Part shown: piece after piece, positions 8,395 to 16,405 of the stretch
Position numbering within the stretch: the first letter of the stretch is position 1
How the letters are laid out: each line of letters opens with the position of its first letter
Source of the DNA: Blautia faecis
Lineage (GTDB): Bacteria > Bacillota > Clostridia > Lachnospirales > Lachnospiraceae
NCBI RefSeq assembly: GCF_020554845.1
Contig: NZ_JAJCIA010000037.1
Location: forward strand, 1 to 40,553
Length of the DNA stretch: 40,553 nt
Reading direction: 5' to 3'
The notes under the pieces: generated by a model
What the model saw: the letters and a program-made list of their open reading frames with translations, nothing else
What the model was told of the DNA's origin: nothing
Databases searched by the model: none
Position numbers and translations under genes: made by a program

Positions 8395-8450
8395 TCTGTG
8401 AACTTTGTTCACAAAAAACACCTCGCGGAACGTTACCAGTGAACAGTAAT
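8395..8450 (+). repeat. Dispersed repeat R1, copy C
   Basis: It differs from copy A (1-56) by a single base over 56 positions. It lies 79 bases before rlmD in the 413-base gene-free stretch 8116-8528. The rest of that stretch holds the terminator at 8226-8275 and a unique segment (about 8280-8394) with a possible hairpin around CTTCTTGTGACAAGCACAAG. I see no other gene there. Confidence 0.85.
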
Positions 8451-8528
8451 CTATTGGCGACAGTATTATATATAAAAGACAGCTGCGGAATAGTTACGAT
8501 CTATATACAATTATTTTATGGAGGATTT

Positions 8529-9899
8529 ATGAAAAAAGGAGAGATTTACGAAGGAATTATCGAGAAAGTTGATTTCCCTAACAAGGGATATGTGAACATA
8601 GATGGAGAAAAAGTAATTGTAAAAAATGGAATTCCAGGTCAGAAAGTTCGCTTTATGATCAATAAGAAGCGTTCGGGCAGGGCAGAAGGCAGGCTTTTGG
8701 AGATTCTGGAGAATTCTACCCTTGAGGTAAGAGAGCCTGTATGTAAGATTTTTCCAGCATGCGGTGGCTGCATGTACCAGACAATGTCCTACGAAGAACA
8801 GTTAAAAATGAAGGAAACTCAGGTGAAAGGACTTCTCCAGGAGGCAGTAGGTATTGGTACAGACCTTCACTGGGAAGGAATCCACGGAAGTCCTATTGAA
8901 TTTGGTTACCGTAATAAGATGGAATTTTCCTTTGGAGATGAATATAAAGATGGTCCTCTTTCTCTTGGTTTGCACAAGAAAGGCAGCACTTACGACGTAC
9001 TGACAGCGTCTGACTGCAAGCTGGTGCATCCGGATATGACGGCGATCCTTTCCAGTGTGCTGGACTTTTTTACAGAGCTTGGGGCTGTGCATTATAAGAA
9101 AATGCAGCATACTGGTTATCTGCGCCACTTGCTTCTGCGCCGTGGTGTGACCTCTGGTGAAATTCTGGTACATGTGATCACCACAAACCAGGCAGAGTAC
9201 GACTATGCGCCGCTGGTATCAAGGCTTCTGGCTCTTCCGCTGGAGGGAAAAATCGTGGGAATTATGCACATTATCAATGATTCTCTGTCTGATGTGGTGC
9301 AGAGCGATGAAACCAGATTACTTTATGGACAGGATTACTTCTATGAAACGTTGCTGGGTCTGCGGTTTAAGATTAGTACATTTTCCTTCTTCCAGCCAAA
9401 CTCACTGGCAGCCGAAGTATTGTACTCCATTGTGCGTGATTACATTGGTGACACCAAGGATAAAGAAGTATTTGACCTCTACAGCGGTACTGGAACTATT
9501 GCCCAGCTTCTTGCTTCTGTTGCGAAAGAGGTTATCGGCGTGGAAATTGTTGAGGAAGCTGTGGAAGCTGCAAAAGTAAATGCCGCCTTAAATGGTCTCA
9601 CCAATTGCCGTTTCATCGCAGGTGACGTCCTGAAAGTCCTAGACAATCTTACTGAAAAACCAGATATGATCATTCTGGATCCCCCTCGCGATGGAATCCA
9701 CCCCAAAGCGCTGCCGAAGATCCTGGCATATGGAGTAGAAAACATCGTCTATATCTCCTGCAAACCAACAAGTCTTGCAAGAGATTTACCAGCATTTCTG
9801 GCAGCTGGTTATGAGGTTCAGCGCAGCTGCAGCGTGGATCAGTTTTGCGAGACGGTGCATGTCGAGACGGTAGTCTTGATGTCAAGGAAAGATAAATAA
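8529..9899 (+). CDS. rlmD: 23S rRNA (uracil-C5)-methyltransferase RlmD (RumA)
   Basis: This 456-aa enzyme is a TrmA/RumA-type m5U methyltransferase acting on 23S rRNA. It has an N-terminal TRAM domain (about 1-60), iron-sulfur ligands Cys72, Cys78, Cys81 and Cys163, a SAM-binding motif DLYSGTGT at 316-323, motif DPPRDGIHP at 384-392, and the catalytic Cys411 in ISCKPTSLARDL. I chose the ATG at 8529, preceded by GGAGG, over an in-frame extension to 8367 that would translate the R1 repeat. The 3' end encodes the conserved HVETVVLMSR and is the left boundary of a genomic island; the protein end is intact. Which uridine it methylates cannot be told from sequence. Confidence 0.93.
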   Translation: MKKGEIYEGIIEKVDFPNKGYVNIDGEKVIVKNGIPGQKVRFMINKKRSGRAEGRLLEILENSTLEVREPVCKIFPACGGCMYQTMSYEEQLKMKETQVKGLLQEAVGIGTDLHWEGIHGSPIEFGYRNKMEFSFGDEYKDGPLSLGLHKKGSTYDVLTASDCKLVHPDMTAILSSVLDFFTELGAVHYKKMQHTGYLRHLLLRRGVTSGEILVHVITTNQAEYDYAPLVSRLLALPLEGKIVGIMHIINDSLSDVVQSDETRLLYGQDYFYETLLGLRFKISTFSFFQPNSLAAEVLYSIVRDYIGDTKDKEVFDLYSGTGTIAQLLASVAKEVIGVEIVEEAVEAAKVNAALNGLTNCRFIAGDVLKVLDNLTEKPDMIILDPPRDGIHPKALPKILAYGVENIVYISCKPTSLARDLPAFLAAGYEVQRSCSVDQFCETVHVETVVLMSRKDK

Positions 9900-10163
9900 G
9901 TGCCAGAAAGCGGCGTATTTCCGGGCTTTTTCGGAAGTTAGGAATAGAAGCCTAACTCTTGAAAAAGCTCGGTTGTTTTATATGGAAACATATCTACCGC
10001 GAAATCTGTGTCAGGTTGTAACATCGGATTAGATGTCACAATTTGAGACAGTGGATTAGATGTCAGGCATTTGGGGATGATTTTGGGAAAATGAAAACGG
10101 ATGACAACCAATCCGGCAATTCGACCATTTGGGGTGTTTGTAGGCAGTGGATTAGATGGCAAG
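9857..10163 (+). repeat. Left R3 repeat with attachment-like core at the rlmD 3' end
   Basis: From 9857 the sequence is repeated at 15085-15297. The first 23 bases of near-gene identity (9864-9886, beginning GAGACGGTAGTC) are exactly duplicated at 15092-15114. The repeat continues through the rlmD terminator, the palindromic TATATGGAAACATAT and two or three GGATTAGATG units. Relative to the right copy it has about 92 extra bases (roughly 10053-10144) before the last GTGGATTAGATGGCAAGG. It reads straight into the next operon's ribosome binding site. Confidence 0.85.
9921..9980. terminator. rlmD terminator, inside the R3 repeat
   Basis: A long imperfect hairpin pairs CCGGGCTTTTTC with GAAAAAGCTCGG and, inside, GTTAGG with CCTAAC; TTGTTTTA follows. 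The same hairpin recurs at about 14191-14250 and 15149-15210, so it has been copied with the repeat. Confidence 0.8.
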
Positions 10164-10176
10164 GAGGAATGAATGA

Positions 10177-10947
10177 GTGGCAGATATTAAATACCTGTTG
10201 AAATTTGGAAAGAGAGAACATTTGGAAAGTCTAGTAAGTGGAAATATATATTGTTCAAATGCAATTACTTTCTGGGGGATTGAAGATAAACTGAAAATCA
10301 AAGGACAAGGAGATATTCTTGAAGCTGGTACTAGAATGTTTGCTCAAAAAATGATAATGCAGCATCCAGATACCAAAGAGGTAATTGCAAAATGTGGAAA
10401 AGCAAATGGCTTGGTGAGAATAGAACCAGCAGAGAAAATGCCAGTTTTTTGTATGTTTGCTGTTTATGAAGACGATTGCAAAGTCGATATTACTGGAGCT
10501 TCAATCATCAATCTTTCAGATGATAAAAAACAGACTATTAGGGAACACTTCCCTAATGCTGATGCTGTTGCAGTAATTCCGAATCCTGAGGAATTTATTG
10601 AAGATGTTAAAAGAAGTATCGGTACTGAGATTAAGGCTGAAAAAGTCAATTATTTTCATATAGATAAAGGTTACGAAACCACCGATGGTGAAATAGCTAT
10701 GGACATGGAGTATATGAAATATTTGATGCAAGATGCATCTCCAGAAAAAGTAGACGGAGGAATAAGATATACTTTTTATGCGGATTATGCATTTAGAGTT
10801 TTATTCTGCAAAGATGTATTTTTTGAGCAAGAACAGGAGTATAGAATAGTTCTTCCAAATGAGACTATAGAGGCTGGAAAGAGTTATCCCGTGCGGCTTT
10901 CAAAAGATTACGAAATAATTGATTTACATACTTTCTTTGATAATTAG
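10177..10947 (+). CDS. Hypothetical protein, first gene of a DUF262/RhuM operon
   Basis: This 256-aa protein is one I do not recognise with confidence. It starts at GTG because the nearer ATG codons are out of frame, and AAGGAGG lies 9 bases upstream. It has no signal peptide or membrane segment. Its opening (LLKFGKREHLESLVSGNIYCSNAITFW) and C-terminal EQEQEYRIVL resemble, in style only, DUF2971-type proteins, which begin with a short Tyr/Phe-rich strand and contain an F-x-E-x-EYR element. Fourteen bases separate it from the DUF262 gene, so they are almost certainly co-transcribed. Codon use is more AT-rich than in the flanking housekeeping genes, suggesting acquisition. A defence-related role is inferred from neighbours only. 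Confidence 0.75.
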   Translation: MADIKYLLKFGKREHLESLVSGNIYCSNAITFWGIEDKLKIKGQGDILEAGTRMFAQKMIMQHPDTKEVIAKCGKANGLVRIEPAEKMPVFCMFAVYEDDCKVDITGASIINLSDDKKQTIREHFPNADAVAVIPNPEEFIEDVKRSIGTEIKAEKVNYFHIDKGYETTDGEIAMDMEYMKYLMQDASPEKVDGGIRYTFYADYAFRVLFCKDVFFEQEQEYRIVLPNETIEAGKSYPVRLSKDYEIIDLHTFFDN

Positions 10948-10961
10948 AGGAGGGCGTAAAC

Positions 10962-12755
10962 ATGCCAACAACGATAGAAGTAAATAAACAAAGCGTGGAA
11001 GCGCTCCTGGGTAGCGGAAAATCAAAACCGTTTGTCATTCCTGAGTACCAGCGACCATATGCTTGGACGGATGAACAGGTAGAAACACTTTTTGAGGATT
11101 TATGGGATTTTACTGCTACAAGTGGCGGTACAGAAAGAGAGAGTTCCTACTTCCTCGGAAGTGTGGTTTCCTACGAAAATGAAGATGGTGAGCAGGAAAT
11201 AATTGATGGACAGCAGCGTATTACGTCTTTGTTTCTGCTGCTACGTGCAATTTATACGAAGCTTGTTGCTACGCCTGCATCAGAGAGAACGGCAGAGGCC
11301 AATAACTTTATTGGAAAGATTGAGCCTACTATCTGGAGAACCAATAAACTTACTGGAACGGTGGATTTCAAAAATATCCTTTTGACCTCACGTGTTGTGA
11401 ATAACGAAGGAAATGAAATTCTGCGATCAATCTTGGAAACCGGAAAAGCGGATGAGGATGCGAAAGATAACTATTCAAAGAATTATCGCCATTTTCAAGA
11501 GTTGTTTGATAAGCATTCCACAGAGAATCCATTGATGGTATATCAGTTTATCTATGCGCTCTTGAACCAGGCTATTCTGCTTCCTATCACAGCAGACACC
11601 CAGGATACTGCGTTGACTATTTTCTCAACGTTAAATGATAGAGGTCTTCCTCTGTCGGACGCAGATATTTTTAAGGCAAAGATTTACAACCAGCTTGCGC
11701 CGGATGATAAGAAGGCATTTATTGACCGCTGGAAAGATTTAGATGAGCAGTCTACAGATGCTAATGAAAGCATCCAGCAGCTGTTCTACTACAATATGTT
11801 TTATTATCGAGCACTGGATAAGGATACGAAGACGACTACTCCTGGTGTCAGGAAGTATTATGCGGTTAATAAGTTTGAACGCTTGTATAAGCCTGAATTG
11901 TTGGATACTCTTTTTGTTATCCTGAATCTGTGGAAGGTTGTAAACAAAGGAGAGGAACTTGAAGATGAAGCCTGGTCCAAGAATATTAAAATTAGGCAGA
12001 CACTGGATATTCTGACTTCATATCCGAACGAGTACTGGAAATACCCGGTTGTTATTTACTATGTTTGCTACAGGAATGAAGAAAATTTTGAAACACGATT
12101 TGCTCGGTTCTTGAATAAGCTGCTCATGGAGCTGATGACAAAATACTTGATGATACCGACAATCAATGCTGTAAAGCCGGATATTCTGAAGCTGAATTCT
12201 GCAATTGTAGCATCGGATATACCTACGTTTGAATTTAAGACTGTCGATATGACACAGCTGGAGCCATATATCCAGAATCCGAATCGTAATGTAGTGCGTA
12301 TGCTTCTGAAGACGCTTGCGTATGAACATCAGGATGATTTGCTTCCGGCTAAGTGGGAGATAGAGCATATCTTTCCACAGAAGTGGCAGACGAATTATTT
12401 TCCGGATGAGCCAGACGCAACCATCAAAGAGAAAATTGAGCATATAGGCAATAAGCTCCCATTCGAAAAGAAGCTGAACATTGTCGCTGGTAATGGATAT
12501 TTTGGCAAGAAGAAAAAAGAGTACATAGCTTCCAAAATTGTAATTACTAAGGCAATGGGAACCTCTGATGTAATGGATTGGAACCTGGAATCCATCACGA
12601 AACGTGATATTCGTGTATCTGATGAGGTTGTCAAAATCATGAACAGATGGAATAACGAATATTTAAACACTCCGGTCAGCGAGGGTAAGGCGGGCGAACC
12701 ATCTGAGGAAGAATTAGCTCAAATTGAGAAATTTAAAAAGAATGGCTGGATCTAG
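10962..12755 (+). CDS. DUF262/DUF1524 protein, GmrSD-like nuclease
   Basis: This 597-aa protein joins an N-terminal DUF262 domain (about 10-240) to a C-terminal DUF1524 HNH-type nuclease domain (about 400-560). DUF262 motifs are IPEYQRPYAW at 26-35, IDGQQRITSL at 81-90, and STLNDRGLPLSDADIFKAK. The nuclease half shows EHIFPQ at 468-473 (candidate catalytic His469), then IGNKLP and FGKKKKEYIASKI, the expected Asn/Lys-rich finish. This is the architecture of GmrSD type IV restriction enzymes (which cut modified phage DNA) and of SspE-like effectors; DUF262 uses nucleotide. GGAGGG precedes the ATG. Its actual target modification cannot be read from sequence. Confidence 0.88.
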   Translation: MPTTIEVNKQSVEALLGSGKSKPFVIPEYQRPYAWTDEQVETLFEDLWDFTATSGGTERESSYFLGSVVSYENEDGEQEIIDGQQRITSLFLLLRAIYTKLVATPASERTAEANNFIGKIEPTIWRTNKLTGTVDFKNILLTSRVVNNEGNEILRSILETGKADEDAKDNYSKNYRHFQELFDKHSTENPLMVYQFIYALLNQAILLPITADTQDTALTIFSTLNDRGLPLSDADIFKAKIYNQLAPDDKKAFIDRWKDLDEQSTDANESIQQLFYYNMFYYRALDKDTKTTTPGVRKYYAVNKFERLYKPELLDTLFVILNLWKVVNKGEELEDEAWSKNIKIRQTLDILTSYPNEYWKYPVVIYYVCYRNEENFETRFARFLNKLLMELMTKYLMIPTINAVKPDILKLNSAIVASDIPTFEFKTVDMTQLEPYIQNPNRNVVRMLLKTLAYEHQDDLLPAKWEIEHIFPQKWQTNYFPDEPDATIKEKIEHIGNKLPFEKKLNIVAGNGYFGKKKKEYIASKIVITKAMGTSDVMDWNLESITKRDIRVSDEVVKIMNRWNNEYLNTPVSEGKAGEPSEEELAQIEKFKKNGWI

Positions 12756-12781
12756 TGATATGTAGAAGGGAGGCATTCTAT

Positions 12782-13825
12782 TTGGCAAAGAAAAAAGATG
12801 AAATAACCATCCGTTCCAGCGCAGCAGAGTACCTGACCTATGTTGCCTCTGTAGGTGATCAACAGGACAGCATAGAGATGCGCTATGAGGATGAGAATAT
12901 ATGGCTGACACAGAAGATGATGGCCACATTGTATGATGTTGGTTCACCAACGATAAATGAACATATTAAAAAAATATATGCGGATAGTGAATTGGAAGAG
13001 GCCGCAACTATTCGGAATTTCCGAATAGTTCAAACCGAAGGTTCTCGCCAGGTCACACGCGATACCAAGCACTATAGCCTTCAAATGATCATTGCCGTAG
13101 GCTTCAAGGTCAATTCCGAGCGTGCGGTACAGTTCCGAAAATGGGTAAACCAGATCGCAAAGGACTACACCATCAAAGGCTGGGTCATGGATGATGAGCG
13201 GCTGAAGCGCGGAACGTATCTGACAGAAAAGTATTTCGATGAGCAGCTAGAGCGCATCCGAGAGATCCGTGCCAGCGAAAGAAAATTCTATCAGAAGATC
13301 ACTGACCTGTATGCGACAGCCATTGACTATGATAAAAATGCTGCAACAACGAGAAGATTCTATGCGACTGTTCAGAATAAAATGCATTATGCCGTTCATG
13401 GACATACGGCGGCGGAGATGATCGTGGAAAGAGCGGATCACACAAAAGAGCACATGGGATTAACCACCTGGGCAGATGCTCCTGACGGAAAGATTAAGAA
13501 AAGCGATGTCACGGTTGCTAAAAATTATCTGAGTCAGGATGAAATGAAGCAGCTGAATCGTATGGTGACGGCATACCTGGATTTTGCGGAAAACATGACC
13601 TTACGACATATTCCGCTTACGATGCAGGACTGGGAAAAGAGGCTCAACAGCTTCATTGAAATGTTTGATTATGGCATTTTACAGGATGCGGGTAAGGTGT
13701 CCGCAGAAATTGCAAAGCTTCATGCTGAGACAGAATTTGAAAAATATCGCGTGATCCAGGACAGTTTATTCATGTCCGACTTTGATAGGTATATGCTGGA
13801 GTTGGAAGAAAGCGCAAAGAAATAA
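12782..13825 (+). CDS. rhuM: RhuM family protein
   Basis: This 347-aa protein is of the virulence RhuM family, common on islands beside restriction and Fic/Doc-type genes; its biochemical role is not established. The conserved core runs from IRSSAAEYLTYVAS through WLTQKMMATLYDV, TIRNFRIVQTEGSRQVTR, HYSLQMIIAVGFKVNSERA and FRKWVNQIAKDYTIKGW. I start it at TTG 12782 (MAKKKDEITIR), 8 bases after GGGAGG; an upstream in-frame GTG at 12755 would overlap the DUF262 stop and lacks a site. It closes the three-gene operon. A 12-bp inverted repeat lies inside the gene at 13006-13030. Confidence 0.85.
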   Translation: MAKKKDEITIRSSAAEYLTYVASVGDQQDSIEMRYEDENIWLTQKMMATLYDVGSPTINEHIKKIYADSELEEAATIRNFRIVQTEGSRQVTRDTKHYSLQMIIAVGFKVNSERAVQFRKWVNQIAKDYTIKGWVMDDERLKRGTYLTEKYFDEQLERIREIRASERKFYQKITDLYATAIDYDKNAATTRRFYATVQNKMHYAVHGHTAAEMIVERADHTKEHMGLTTWADAPDGKIKKSDVTVAKNYLSQDEMKQLNRMVTAYLDFAENMTLRHIPLTMQDWEKRLNSFIEMFDYGILQDAGKVSAEIAKLHAETEFEKYRVIQDSLFMSDFDRYMLELEESAKK

Positions 13826-14494
13826 GGATCAGATATCAGGTCGAGACGGTGAAATCAGGCAACTCAACTCCCTGCGAGTGTATGGCAAATCCGTGGTTTG
13901 AACGGATGGATTGTGTAGAAGTTAAGCGGCCTTCACTGTCTCAACGGTCGAGACAGTGGCAGGTGGCAGCAGTGTAAACTTGCCTTGCATTGTATAGGTA
14001 GAAAAGGCCTTATACCGACTTGTTCCCATAGACTTCAATGGTTAAGACCGAGCATAAGGTGCTGTGGGAGCTTGCTCACAAAGGCACCATTATGCGATGG
14101 GCTGTATGCGGCGAATGCCGCGGATAAGCGTAGGAAGCTTTGCTTCCGTAGCGCATCCGGCGTGGCGTAGACAAATTAAAAAACATAGATTCCGAGCTTT
14201 TTCGGAGGTTTGGATTTGAAGCCAGACTTTTGAAAAAGCTCGGTTTTCTTATATGGAAACATATCCGCTGCAAAATGTGTGTCAGGTTGTAACCCCGGAT
14301 TAGATGTCACGATTTGAGACAGTGGATTAGATATGTGGAGAATTGTTTAAATCGGAAGTTGATGGAATGGCCTGGTAGAGATGGTTTCAGCGATGGGGGA
14401 CGTATCTAACCGAGGCGAAATAATCCCTGCGGAATAAAAGAGGAAGGCAGAGATGCTGATGAATTTCAGTTTATTACAAAAAGGAGAATTAGTC
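13826..14494. other. Gene-free junction segment inside the island
   Basis: These 669 bases hold no convincing gene. They contain a partial attachment-like word TCGAGACGGT at 13841-13850, an inverted repeat ACTGTCTC/GAGACAGT at 13935-13957, a hairpin near 14129-14155 (GCGTAGGAAGC/GCTTCCGTAGCGC), and the middle R3 copy. Short open frames across it are not supported by ribosome binding sites. It looks like a seam between two inserted segments. Confidence 0.6.
14191..14332 (+). repeat. Middle R3 repeat copy
   Basis: It matches the left (9857) and right (15085) copies from the terminator hairpin through TATATGGAAACATAT, the GTGTCAGGTTGTAACC block and two GGATTAGAT units. The hairpin is more diverged here, and the 23-bp rlmD-end core is absent upstream. 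Confidence 0.8.
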
Positions 14495-14935
14495 ATGATA
14501 AGACGAGCAATAGATAGAGATGCATCGAGAATTGCTGAGATATCAGTATTCTCCAAGCGGATGAACTATAGAGAAATTTTTCACGATGATATGGTTTCAT
14601 TTGGTGAAATACAAGTTTATCCGTTGGCAAAAGAATACATCGAGCACCCAGAGATACTTAAGGAATTTTATGTATATGAAGATGATTTTGTTAAGGGGTT
14701 CATTCATATTCAGGGAACGCAAGTCTTGGAATTGTATGTAGATACGTTTTTCGTGGATCAGGGAATCGGAGGTAAATTATTAGATTTTGCCGTAAGTAGG
14801 AATTGTAATTCACTATGGGTTCTTGAGAAGAATACAAAAGCGCAGCACTTTTATTTGCGACACGGTTTTACTCCAAGTGGAGTAAGGCAATTGGAAGAGG
14901 GAACAGAACAATTTATCATTGAAATGATACGTTGA
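14495..14935 (+). CDS. GNAT family N-acetyltransferase
   Basis: This 146-aa protein has the GNAT fold pattern: N-terminal IRRAIDRDASRIAEI, central strand VLELYVDTFFVDQG, acetyl-CoA pyrophosphate loop QGIGGKLLDFA (about 94-104), and a C-terminal NTKAQHFYLRHGF motif. AAGGAG at 14481-14486 sits 8 bases before the ATG; the in-frame extension from 14453 has no such site. It stands alone between the middle and right R3 copies as cargo of the island. The acceptor substrate is unknown. AT-rich codon use fits acquisition. Confidence 0.85.
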   Translation: MIRRAIDRDASRIAEISVFSKRMNYREIFHDDMVSFGEIQVYPLAKEYIEHPEILKEFYVYEDDFVKGFIHIQGTQVLELYVDTFFVDQGIGGKLLDFAVSRNCNSLWVLEKNTKAQHFYLRHGFTPSGVRQLEEGTEQFIIEMIR

Positions 14936-15084
14936 AGTAAGTAGGTTATTCTAGAAGTTAACTGTACCAAAAACATACAATGGAGAAGCTGTAATCCATT
15001 GATATGTTTCCACAAACTGATGAGACGTTGGACATATTTTCGCAAACCAACGAGTAAAAAAGAGAGCAGTTCAGACGTCTCAAC

Positions 15085-15297
15085 GCATGTTGAGACGGTA
15101 GTCTTGATGTCAAGAAAATAAAATCAAGTGCCAGAAAGCGGCGTATTTCCGGGCTTTTTCGGAAGTTGGGAATAGAAGCCTAACTCCTGAAAAAGCTCGG
15201 TTGTTTTATATGGAAACATATCTACTGCAAAATGTGTGTCAGGTTGTAACCTCGGATTAGATGTCACGATTTGAGGCAGTGGATTAGATGGCAAGGG
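15085..15297 (+). repeat. Right R3 repeat with duplicated rlmD-end core
   Basis: This copy starts with the 23-bp core identical to the rlmD 3' end (15092-15114), then repeats the post-rlmD sequence with its terminator, TATATGGAAACATAT and the GGATTAGATG units. The core's left side forms a perfect 9-bp inverted repeat CGTCTCAAC-GCAT-GTTGAGACG (15076-15097), the kind of symmetric site recombinases use. Upstream, 14936-15075 holds nothing I recognise. The gene-free stretch 14936-15522 also contains the inverted repeat at 15454-15494. Confidence 0.85.
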
Positions 15298-15453
15298 AAA
15301 ATTCGGTGAATCGCGATTTGTCAGAGCGTTATAGAGGATAAAATTATGTTTTTTGGATATTATCAATTTCACGAAAGTAATTATGCAATCCTTCATATGC
15401 AGAAGGGTGCCATTGCTTCGCAAGAGAAGCATATAAAGGGTATCCAATTTTAA

Positions 15454-15494
15454 GAGACAACAGGTATAAAATATATCTAATTTCCTGTTGTCTC
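15454..15494. promoter_or_regulatory. Inverted repeat upstream of the PnuC-like gene
   Basis: GAGACAACAGG (15454-15464) and CCTGTTGTCTC (15484-15494) form a perfect 11-bp inverted repeat with a 19-base AT-rich loop, 28 bases before the start codon. It could be an operator or an RNA hairpin. It does not match the NAD-II/pnuC motif as I know it. Confidence 0.55.
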
Positions 15495-15522
15495 AAATCA
15501 ACGTATGAAGGGAATTAGAAAA

Positions 15523-16203
15523 ATGAATAATCCATTTAAAAGAATGACCAAAAGAGAATGGGCACTTTGGTTCGTGTCTATTGCTATTGTTGTTATGTCC
15601 AATATTATGGCAGGAAGAGTAGATGCTTTGACACTTACTGCAACTTGTATTGGTGTAACTTCACTGATATTTGCCGCACAGGGAAATGTATGGGCACCGA
15701 TATTGATGACGATTTTCTGCATCCAGTATGCGATAATATCATACCGTTTTCGCTACTGGGGAGAGATGTTTACTTACTTATTTATGTCACTTCCGATGTC
15801 TGTTTGGTCGATTGTGACATGGCTGAAAAATGCGAGAAACAGTAGTGATGGAACAGTAGAAATACGAAAAATTACAAGAAAAGGAGCAGGAGTTCTTGTT
15901 CTTTGCAATGTGGTAGTGACAATTGCATTTTATATATTACTAAAAAAACTTAACACGCCGAATCTGATATTTAGTACCATTTCGGTAGTAACAAGTTTTT
16001 TTGCTGCATCACTCACTATGTTACGGTCTTCCTATTATGCTTTGGGATATGCATCGAATGACATCGTGCTGATTATCTTATGGATACTGGCATCAATTAA
16101 GGACCCGGGGTATATTCCAGTGGTTGTAAATTTCTTGATATTTATTCTTAATGACATGTATGGATTCATATGTTGGAAGAAAAGAGAAACAGCACAGTGT
16201 TAA
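15523..16203 (+). CDS. PnuC-like nicotinamide mononucleotide/riboside transporter
   Basis: This 226-aa integral membrane protein has about seven hydrophobic segments. It shows PnuC-type features: TKREWALWFVSI at the start, FAAQGNVWAPILMTIFCIQY, YRFRYWGEMFTYLFMSLPMSVWS in the middle, and YIPVVVNFLIFILNDMYGF near the end. PnuC proteins take up nicotinamide riboside-type NAD precursors by facilitated diffusion. I use ATG 15523, 9 bases after AAGGGA; an ATG at 15505 lacks a site. No NAD-salvage partner gene is adjacent. It lies just outside the right R3 copy, so it may be chromosomal flank or another cargo gene. Confidence 0.75.
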   Translation: MNNPFKRMTKREWALWFVSIAIVVMSNIMAGRVDALTLTATCIGVTSLIFAAQGNVWAPILMTIFCIQYAIISYRFRYWGEMFTYLFMSLPMSVWSIVTWLKNARNSSDGTVEIRKITRKGAGVLVLCNVVVTIAFYILLKKLNTPNLIFSTISVVTSFFAASLTMLRSSYYALGYASNDIVLIILWILASIKDPGYIPVVVNFLIFILNDMYGFICWKKRETAQC

Positions 16204-16232
16204 GACAATTCTGGTTTGTGGATGTAGAAAAT

Positions 16233-16262
16233 ACCCTCCCGGCCATCATGGTCGAGAGGGTG
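16233..16262. terminator. Hairpin after the PnuC-like gene
   Basis: ACCCTC/GAGGGT with inner CGGCC/GGTCG pairing forms a GC-rich stem. Only a weak T-rich tail follows on the plus strand, while AAAA precedes it (a T tract on the minus strand). It may serve both the PnuC gene and the minus-strand remnants. Confidence 0.5.
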
Positions 16263-16279
16263 TTGTGCATCTATTGGGA

Positions 16280-16405
16280 TTATTCATCAATATCAATTTT
16301 TAGTTCGGACTTAAGCTCCACAGTGAAGTGGTCCTCCCAAACGGTGATTCGCTCGAGCCAGCGCTTTACCAGGGCCTCGTCGATGTATTTCTCGTTTCGG
16401 ACACT
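16280..16405 (-). pseudogene. C-terminal remnant, probably of a serine recombinase
   Basis: In a frame different from the toxin fragment, about 42 codons read VSVRNEKYIDEALVKRWLER, then ITVWEDHFTVELKSELKIDI and a stop. The pattern of an IxVxEDxFTVELKSG-like strand at the very C-terminus is typical of large serine recombinases carried by clostridial mobile elements. There is no start or catalytic domain. The upstream sequence is the toxin gene, so this is a fragment joined by deletion or recombination. Family assignment is a judgement from pattern, not a search. Confidence 0.45.

Noticed and set aside
8367..8528. N-terminal extension of RlmD
   Set aside because: It would translate the R1 repeat and lacks a start signal; the TRAM domain begins right at the ATG at 8529.
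9938..10162. Minus-strand frame of 74 codons sharing a peptide with a 107-codon frame at 15124-15447
   Set aside because: The shared peptide results from translating the R3 repeat; the frames cross the terminator hairpin and have no start signals.
9857..15297. CRISPR array, considered because of the three repeated blocks
   Set aside because: The repeats are 140-300 bp, irregularly spaced, and contain a terminator; there are no short regular repeats with spacers and no cas gene.
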